A stretch of 21,045 bases of DNA from Candidatus Neomicrothrix sp. UBA2131 (GTDB taxonomy: Bacteria > Actinomycetota > Acidimicrobiia > Acidimicrobiales > MedAcidi-G1). The notes under the pieces are model-generated. The model saw only the letters and a list, made by a program, of their open reading frames with translations, searched no databases and was not told the DNA's origin. The position numbers and the translations under genes were made by a program. Shown here piece by piece: positions 16,774 to 21,045 of the stretch. The first letter of the stretch is position 1; each line of letters starts with the position of its first letter. The stretch is taken from assembly GCA_002329075.1 (NCBI GenBank), contig DCXR01000025.1, forward strand, positions 2,860 to 23,904, in the 5' to 3' direction.

Positions 16774-17634
16774 TCAGGAACCTGCGGGCACGAGCGAGAT
16801 CGTCCGGCCCTCGGCCGCAGCCGACACCACACCCACGTTGCGCCCCTCGGCGGCCGCCTGCGCTTCCTCGAGGAGGCCGTCGACGGTGGCGTCGCAATGG
16901 CCCGGGTCGTGGTGGAACAGCACCAGTTCGCCGACACCGGCCTGGTGGGCGACCTCGACGGCGTAGCCAACGGTGCAATGGCCCCAGTCAGGGCGCTGTA
17001 CGAACTCGTCGGGCGTGAACTGGGCGTCGTGGATCAACACGTCGACTCCATCGGCCAGGGCCAGGACAGCCTCGTCGACCCGTGCCGGTTCGGCGACGGG
17101 CTCCTGGTGGTCGCTGACGTAGGCGATGCTGACACCGTTCCAGTCGATCCGGTAGCCGTTGGTTGTGCCGACATGGGGGACGGCAGCGACGGTGACCGTT
17201 GCCGGGCCCACGGCGAAGCTCCCTGCGTCCACGTCATGGAATTCGATCTCGCCGGCCAGGTCACGGAACCCGATCGGGAAGTACGGCGGCGCCATGAACT
17301 CCTCGAAGCAGGCCTCGAGCGTGCGGCCGTTGCGGGGTCCGTAGACGTCGAGACGGGCATCCGGACAGTTGATCGGGGCGAAGAAGGGAAGTCCCTGGAT
17401 GTGGTCCCAGTGGAGGTGGCTCACCAGCGCCGTCCCCCGGAACGGGTCGTGGGCACAATGCTCGTTGAAGCCGTAGAAGCGCAGGCCGGTGCCCAGGTCC
17501 AGGAGGATCGGATCGCCGCCCGGCACATCGACGACCACGCAGGAGGTGTTGCCGCCGTAGCGGGCGTTCGCGTCGCACGGGCAGGGGGTCGAGCCCCTGA
17601 CCCCGTAGAACGTGACGTCGAGCATGGCCTCCAT
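16774..17634 (-). CDS. metallo-beta-lactamase-fold hydrolase
   Basis: A 286-residue MBL-fold protein. The N-terminus (VTFYGVRGSTPCP...RYGGNTSCVVV) is typical of the phosphodiesterase-like subgroup that includes PhnP-type and cyclic-phosphate hydrolases. The metal motif is complete: H73-L-H75-W-D77-H78. Further ligands are in AVPHVGTT, YVSDHQ and LIHDAQFT, and the final His is in LFHHDP. The substrate cannot be assigned. ATG 17634 is used; ATG 17625 is an alternative. It is divergent from the selenoprotein gene across 115 bp that hold a CRP-like site. Confidence 0.9.
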   Translation of the reverse strand: MEAMLDVTFYGVRGSTPCPCDANARYGGNTSCVVVDVPGGDPILLDLGTGLRFYGFNEHCAHDPFRGTALVSHLHWDHIQGLPFFAPINCPDARLDVYGPRNGRTLEACFEEFMAPPYFPIGFRDLAGEIEFHDVDAGSFAVGPATVTVAAVPHVGTTNGYRIDWNGVSIAYVSDHQEPVAEPARVDEAVLALADGVDVLIHDAQFTPDEFVQRPDWGHCTVGYAVEVAHQAGVGELVLFHHDPGHCDATVDGLLEEAQAAAEGRNVGVVSAAAEGRTISLVPAGS

Positions 17635-17643
17635 CGCTGCGCG

Positions 17644-17649
17644 AGGGTA
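17644..17649 (-). promoter_or_regulatory. possible leaderless -10 of the MBL gene
   Basis: The minus strand reads TACCCT 9 nt before ATG 17634. It is the same hexamer as before glyS. Confidence 0.35.
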
Positions 17650-17677
17650 ATGACGGTCCCGATGCCGCAGGCGGAGT

Positions 17678-17693
17678 TGTGACCCATCTCACG
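17678..17693. promoter_or_regulatory. CRP/FNR-family-like operator
   Basis: TGTGACCCATCTCACG matches the CRP consensus TGTGA-N6-TCACA at nine of ten specific bases. It lies in the 115-bp divergent region, 28 bp upstream of the probable MBL -10 and 56 bp before the selenoprotein start, so a CRP-type regulator could control both directions. Confidence 0.45.
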
Positions 17694-17749
17694 CCAGGTG
17701 CCCCACGCCGTGTGCCCCCTTGCGATTGCCGTGCGCGAGACTGGCGGCG

Positions 17750-19198
17750 ATGGGTGCTCCCGATCTCCCGACGATCCCTGACGGGCTCGTGGCCGTGGTC
17801 AAGGAGGCCTGCCCAGCCTGCTCGCTGGTCGTTCCGGTACTCGAGCATCTCGCCGAAGTGGCAGGTCTCATCGTCTACACCCAGGACGACCCCATCTTCC
17901 CGGCCGATGCCGACTGGGTGATCGACGACACCGACCTGGCCGCCAGCTGGCAGATCGACCTCGACGCGGTCCCGACGCTCGTTCGCCGGGTCGACGGTGT
18001 CGAGGTCGCCCGCACCGTCGGTTGGGACCGCGACGACTGGGAGGAGTTCACCGGCGTCACCGGCCTCGGTGACGGCCTCCCGGTCTTCAAGCCCGGTTGA
18101 GGTTCCCTCACGGTCGACCCCGGGCGGGTCGACGAGCTCCGGGCACGGTTCGGTGCCACGGGCCTCGCCTCCCGCCGCGTCGAACTGGCCGAACTCGAGG
18201 ATGGCCACGAGGCACTGTTCGACCGCGGCTGGACCGACGGCCTCCCCGTCGTCCCACCCACCGAGGAGCGCGTGGTCCGGATGCTCGGGGGCACCACCCG
18301 CCCCTCCGACGAGGTCGTGGCACTCATCCCGCCGAACCTGGTCGAGGGCACGGTCGAAAAGGTCGCAGTCAACGCCGTGATGGCCGGCTGTCGCCCCGAG
18401 TACCTGCCGGTCGTCCTCGCAGCGCTCGAGGCGATCTGCACCGACGAGTTCAACATGCACGGCGTGCTCGCCACCACGATGTCGGTCGGACCGATCCTCG
18501 TCGTCAACGGGCCCATCGCCGCCGCCATCGGCATGAACTCGGGGATCAACGTCCTCGGCCACGGCAACCGGGCGAACTCGTCCATAGGTCGGGCCGTCCA
18601 GTTGGTGCTGCGCAATCTCGGCGGGGGCGCCCCCGGGGGCATAGACAGGGCCACCCTCGGACACATGGGCAAGCAGGGGATCTGCTTCGCCGAGGACGAG
18701 GCGGGCTCTCCGTGGAACTCGCTCGCAGAGGAGCGGGGCTTCGACCGGTCACAGAGCACGGTCACGGCGTTCTGTGGCGAGGGTCCCCACCTGGTAGTGG
18801 ACCAACTAAGCCGCTCCCCCGAGTCTCTCACCAGGTCCCTGGCTGCGAGCCTGCGCAGCGCCGTCTCGCCACGCCTCGTCCTGGGCATGGACGGCATGCT
18901 CGTCCTCTCTCCCGAGCACATGGCCCGCTACCGCGACGCCGGCTGGGACCGTGCCCGCTTCCTGGCCGAACTCACCGAGTACCTGATGTTCGACACCGAC
19001 GAGATCATCGCCGGTGCCGACGGCATCGAGGAGGGCCTTCCGCCGGGACTGGCCGGCCACCGCCTGCCCAAGTTCCGACCCGGCGGCCTGCTCGTCGTCC
19101 ACGCCGGTGGACCTGCCGGCCTGTTCTCGGCCATCATCGGTGGCTGGATCAGCGGCCCCGGCGGCTCCGACCCCGTCACGAGGGAGATCACACCATGA
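17750..19198 (+). CDS. thioredoxin-domain selenoprotein with in-frame UGA (Sec117)
   Basis: Read with the UGA at 18098-18100 as selenocysteine, this is one 482-residue protein. Residues 1-112 form a thioredoxin fold with redox motif C21-P-A-C24 and cis-Pro75 (DAVPTLV). Sec117 sits in KPG-U-GS. The rest (from about 118) is a conserved domain of unknown function with WTDGLPVVPPT (161-171), NAVMAGCRPEYLPVVLAA, NMHGVLATTM, GHGNRANSSIGRAVQL and a Gly-rich C-terminus. If UGA were a stop, the downstream part would have no ATG, GTG or TTG start until GTG 18272, which would cut off WTDGLPVVPPT. A perfect hairpin follows the UGA. The stop overlaps the UGSC gene start (ATGA). Start ATG 17750 has only a weak SD; TTG 17720 is also in frame. 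Confidence 0.85.
18113..18133 (+). promoter_or_regulatory. SECIS-like hairpin after the UGA at 18098
   Basis: GTCGACCC (18113-18120) and GGGTCGAC (18126-18133) form a perfect 8-bp stem around the loop CGGGC. The loop begins 20 nt after the UGA and has G at its second position. This agrees with the bacterial SECIS model (stem-loop just downstream of the UGA, G among the first two loop bases, loop within roughly 16-37 nt), which binds SelB to recode UGA. Confidence 0.7.
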
Positions 19199-19713
19199 CC
19201 ACCACAGTCCTCGACCCGACCGCCGAGCAGCGGCCCGCCACCAGGGAGCGCAGCCAACGGCCCGAGTCGCTTTCCGGCCTGACGGTCGGCCTGCTCGACA
19301 TCTCGAAGCCGCGGGGCGACGTCTTCCTCGACCGGGTCGAGGAGGCGCTCTGCGCCCTGGGGGCGAGGGTCACACGCTATGCCAAGCCCACCTTCACCAA
19401 GCCGGCGCCCGTCGACCTGCGCCACGAGATCGCCACCCAGTGCGATGCCGTCATCGAGGCCCTCGCCGATTGAGGATCCTGTACGACGTGCAGTGTGCAC
19501 GACATCGACGATCTCGAACGACGGGGCGTGCCGGGGGTCTACGTGGCCTCCGACACCTTCACCGACGCCGCTGCCCTTCAGGCCGCCGCTCTCGGCCTCG
19601 ATGTGGCCGGCGTCTTCGTGGCGCATCCCATCCAGGACCGCACCGACGACGAGATGGCAGGCCTCGCCGACGAGGCCATCGACGCCCTCGTCGCCGCCCT
19701 CACCGCTTCCTGA
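19195..19713 (+). CDS. UGSC family selenoprotein (Sec93 encoded by UGA)
   Basis: Read with the UGA at 19471-19473 as selenocysteine, this is a 172-residue protein of the UGSC family, named for the U-G-S-C motif seen here at 93-96 and followed by T-T-C99. The N-terminal half (LTVGLLDISKPRGDVFLDRVEEAL...CDAVIEALAD) ends exactly at the UGA. The same frame continues with GSCTTCSVHDIDDLERRGVPGVYVASDTF and the family-type C-terminus HPIQDRTDDEMAGLADEAIDALVAAL. Cys homologues have C in place of U. The U-x-x-C-x-x-C pattern before an ERxGIP-like segment resembles the active site of GrdB/PrdB-type reductases, which is inference. ATG 19195 overlaps the stop of the preceding selenoprotein, so the pair is translationally coupled. 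A SECIS-like hairpin follows the UGA. Confidence 0.93.
19487..19501 (+). promoter_or_regulatory. SECIS-like hairpin after the UGA at 19471
   Basis: CGTGCA and TGCACG form a perfect 6-bp stem with the loop GTG, beginning 19 nt after the UGA, with G as first loop base. Outer complementary pieces (TGT 19480-19482 with ACA 19502-19504; GATC 19475-19478 with GATC 19510-19513) could extend it with bulges. Spacing is nearly identical to the hairpin after the first UGA. Confidence 0.65.
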
Positions 19714-19776
19714 AGAGCGCCGGTTCCGACGGGACACCGAGACGACCGCGTCCGTGCCGCCGTGCCGGCGCCTTGC

Positions 19777-19782
19777 TAGCGT
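19777..19782 (+). promoter_or_regulatory. possible leaderless -10 of the Cys-less thioredoxin-like gene
   Basis: TAGCGT ends 8 nt before GTG 19791, in the 77-nt gap after the UGSC gene. It suggests an extra internal promoter in the cluster. Confidence 0.38.
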
Positions 19783-19790
19783 CACCGTTC

Positions 19791-20282
19791 GTGGCACAGG
19801 ACCCCTCCCTCGACATCGAACTCCAGCCGGTCGGCGGCGACCCCTTCCCCCTCTCGGAACTGCTCACGCTGTTCCCGTTGGTGGCCGTCGTTCTCGACCC
19901 CTACACGCACGAGAGTTCATGGCTGCTCGACACGGCACGACGCATCCTCAGCGAGTTCCGTGACGCCGACGTACGCGTGGCCTACCTCGTCACCGACACC
20001 GACGCCGATGGTGCAGCCGGGTTCCTCGGTCCGCTTGCCGACGAGATCCTCGGGCTGGCCGACCCCGATCGTTCCCTTGTCCGCTCCCTCGGGCTCGACA
20101 CCCTGCCCGCCCTGGTGGCAATCCGACAGGACGGGCACCTGCTGGGTTCTGCCGAGGGCTGGGACCCTGTTGCCTGGCACGGGGTGGTCGATGAACTCGT
20201 GGCAATGACCGCCTGGTCGCGACCCGAGATTCCCGCCGCCGGCGATCCTGCGCCCTATGCGGGAACGTCAGCCCTGGGTTGA
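19791..20282 (+). CDS. thioredoxin-fold protein without active-site Cys
   Basis: A 163-residue thioredoxin-like protein. Strand VAVVLDP leads to YTHES where a thioredoxin would have CxxC, so the redox motif is T-H-E-S (39-42) and there is no Cys anywhere. The cis-Pro loop (LDTLPALVAI, P106) and the following GWDP...W helix are kept, so the fold is probably intact. It cannot be a dithiol oxidoreductase and may be a structural or binding partner, or a degenerate paralogue, of the cluster. GTG 19791 is chosen because it begins the conserved part and has TAGCGT 8 nt before it. The TGA at 20280 is a true stop, since another stop follows seven codons later. Confidence 0.85.
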   Translation: MAQDPSLDIELQPVGGDPFPLSELLTLFPLVAVVLDPYTHESSWLLDTARRILSEFRDADVRVAYLVTDTDADGAAGFLGPLADEILGLADPDRSLVRSLGLDTLPALVAIRQDGHLLGSAEGWDPVAWHGVVDELVAMTAWSRPEIPAAGDPAPYAGTSALG

Positions 20283-20302
20283 CTGCCCATCGGATCGCCA
20301 GG

Positions 20303-21045
20303 ATGAAACTCCGTATCGGCTTCGGCTTCGGCGGATCGGCGCATCCCGACGACACCGGCCTGTTCGGCCGCCTCGTCGACGACCTCGAATCGCTCGGCTA
20401 CGACTCGCTCTGGGTCAGCGAGCGGGCCAACGGCCTGACCCTCGACCCGATCGTCGCCATGTCGTATGCAGCCGGCCGCACCGAACGCCTCAAGTTCGGG
20501 CCGGCGGTCATGGTGCTCCCCGGTCGCAACCCGGTGCTCTGCGCCAAGGCCATCGCCAGCCTCGACCTCGTCTCCGGCGGTCGGGCGCTCCCCGCATTCG
20601 GGCTCGGCATCGCCGACGCCGCCGAGCACCAGGCGTTCGGTGTCGCCCGTGGTGACCGGGCAGCCTGGTTCGACGAGGCCCTGCCGTTGATGCGCCGCCT
20701 CTGGGACGCCTCAGAGGAGGTGGTCGACCACGAAGGCCCGCGATTCTCGTTGTCCGGGGTCCGGGTGCAACCGAAGCCCGTCCAGCAGCCCATCGATGTC
20801 TGGCTGGGCGGCTTCGCCCCTTCGGAACTCCGGCGCTGCGGCCGCCTGGGAGACGGCTGGCTCCCGTCGTTCACGACGCCGGCCGCAGTTTCTGTTGGAA
20901 TCGACACGATCCGACAGGAAGCGGCGACCCACGGCCGCTCCATCGACCCGGGTCACTTCGGGGCGCTGGTCCCGTTCGTCCACCGCTCGCTCCCCGACCG
21001 CTTCGTCGCCAGGCTTCGCGACCGCCAACCCGACCTCGACCCGGC
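20303..21045 (+). CDS. luciferase-like (LLM class) oxidoreductase, probably F420-dependent, cut by window end
   Basis: 247 complete codons are visible and the frame is open to the window end. The N-terminus MKLRIGFGFGGSAHPDDTGLFGRLVDDLESLGYDSLWVSER is typical of the bacterial luciferase-like TIM-barrel superfamily. FGPAVMVLPGRNPVLCAKAIASLDLVSGGRALPAFGLG is the characteristic core, and later PIDVWLGGFAPSELRRCGRLGDGWLPSF is also conserved. In actinobacteria most of these use coenzyme F420, but FMN cannot be excluded from this part. It starts 21 nt after the Cys-less thioredoxin-like gene and belongs to the same run. The start is ATG 20303. Confidence 0.9.
   Translation, partial: MKLRIGFGFGGSAHPDDTGLFGRLVDDLESLGYDSLWVSERANGLTLDPIVAMSYAAGRTERLKFGPAVMVLPGRNPVLCAKAIASLDLVSGGRALPAFGLGIADAAEHQAFGVARGDRAAWFDEALPLMRRLWDASEEVVDHEGPRFSLSGVRVQPKPVQQPIDVWLGGFAPSELRRCGRLGDGWLPSFTTPAAVSVGIDTIRQEAATHGRSIDPGHFGALVPFVHRSLPDRFVARLRDRQPDLDP

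Noticed and set aside
17261..18921. long minus-strand frames opposite the MBL and selenoprotein genes
   Set aside because: They are shadows. The plus-strand frame carries thioredoxin and conserved motifs, and the minus-strand products are low complexity.
19711..19779. TGA ending the UGSC gene as a further recoded codon
   Set aside because: The frame reaches TAG after 21 codons of non-conserved sequence. The family C-terminus is already complete.
20280..20306. TGA ending the Cys-less thioredoxin-like gene as a third Sec codon
   Set aside because: The frame meets another TGA seven codons later. No conserved continuation is visible, and the next gene starts at 20303.

Overview
The window is a chromosomal segment of a high-GC actinobacterium. 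The gene content (compact primary sigma factor, actinobacterial hypothetical proteins, a luciferase-like oxidoreductase of the F420-using type, SUF-type Fe-S assembly) fits the class Acidimicrobiia best, but that placement is inference. No phage, insertion sequence or CRISPR array was seen. No gap between genes exceeds about 120 bases.

Layout. (1) 1-4590, all on the minus strand: glyS, dnaG and rpoD, followed by tRNA-Asn at the left edge. The dnaG stop overlaps the rpoD start. (2) 4682-6689: an RDD membrane protein on plus, converging on uppS-recO on minus. (3) 6769-8682: a DinG-type Fe-S helicase on plus, converging on a minus-strand block of phoH, ybeY, a CNNM/CorC-type CBS protein and era (8701-12299). 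(4) 12392-14763: an actinobacterial hypothetical on plus, then a small Cys protein and sufB on minus. (5) 14876-17634, minus: metallo-beta-lactamase-fold protein, flavin reductase, gamma-carbonic-anhydrase-like protein, and an alpha/beta-hydrolase-like protein whose nucleophile position is Gly. (6) 17750-21045, plus: a redox cluster containing two recoded UGA codons.

The main discovery is region 6. Naive gene calling breaks two genes here. A thioredoxin domain (CPAC) ends at a UGA at 18098, but the same frame continues with conserved-looking sequence and no usual start codon for 57 codons. The two halves are best read as one 482-residue selenoprotein. Its stop overlaps the start (ATGA) of a UGSC-family selenoprotein whose motif is U-G-S-C-T-T-C, with U encoded by the UGA at 19471. 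Each UGA is followed by a perfect hairpin whose loop starts 19-20 nt downstream, the geometry of a bacterial SECIS element. A Cys-less thioredoxin-fold protein and a luciferase-like oxidoreductase (cut by the window end) follow. The U-x-x-C-x-x-C motif resembles the active site of the glycine/proline reductase B-type selenoproteins, so I infer a selenium-dependent reductase or thiol-redox system of unknown substrate. No selenocysteine machinery gene (selA, selB, selC, selD) lies in the window.

At least eight genes have a TAN3T hexamer 6-10 nt before the start codon. This is the arrangement expected for leaderless transcripts and suggests that this genome uses them widely.
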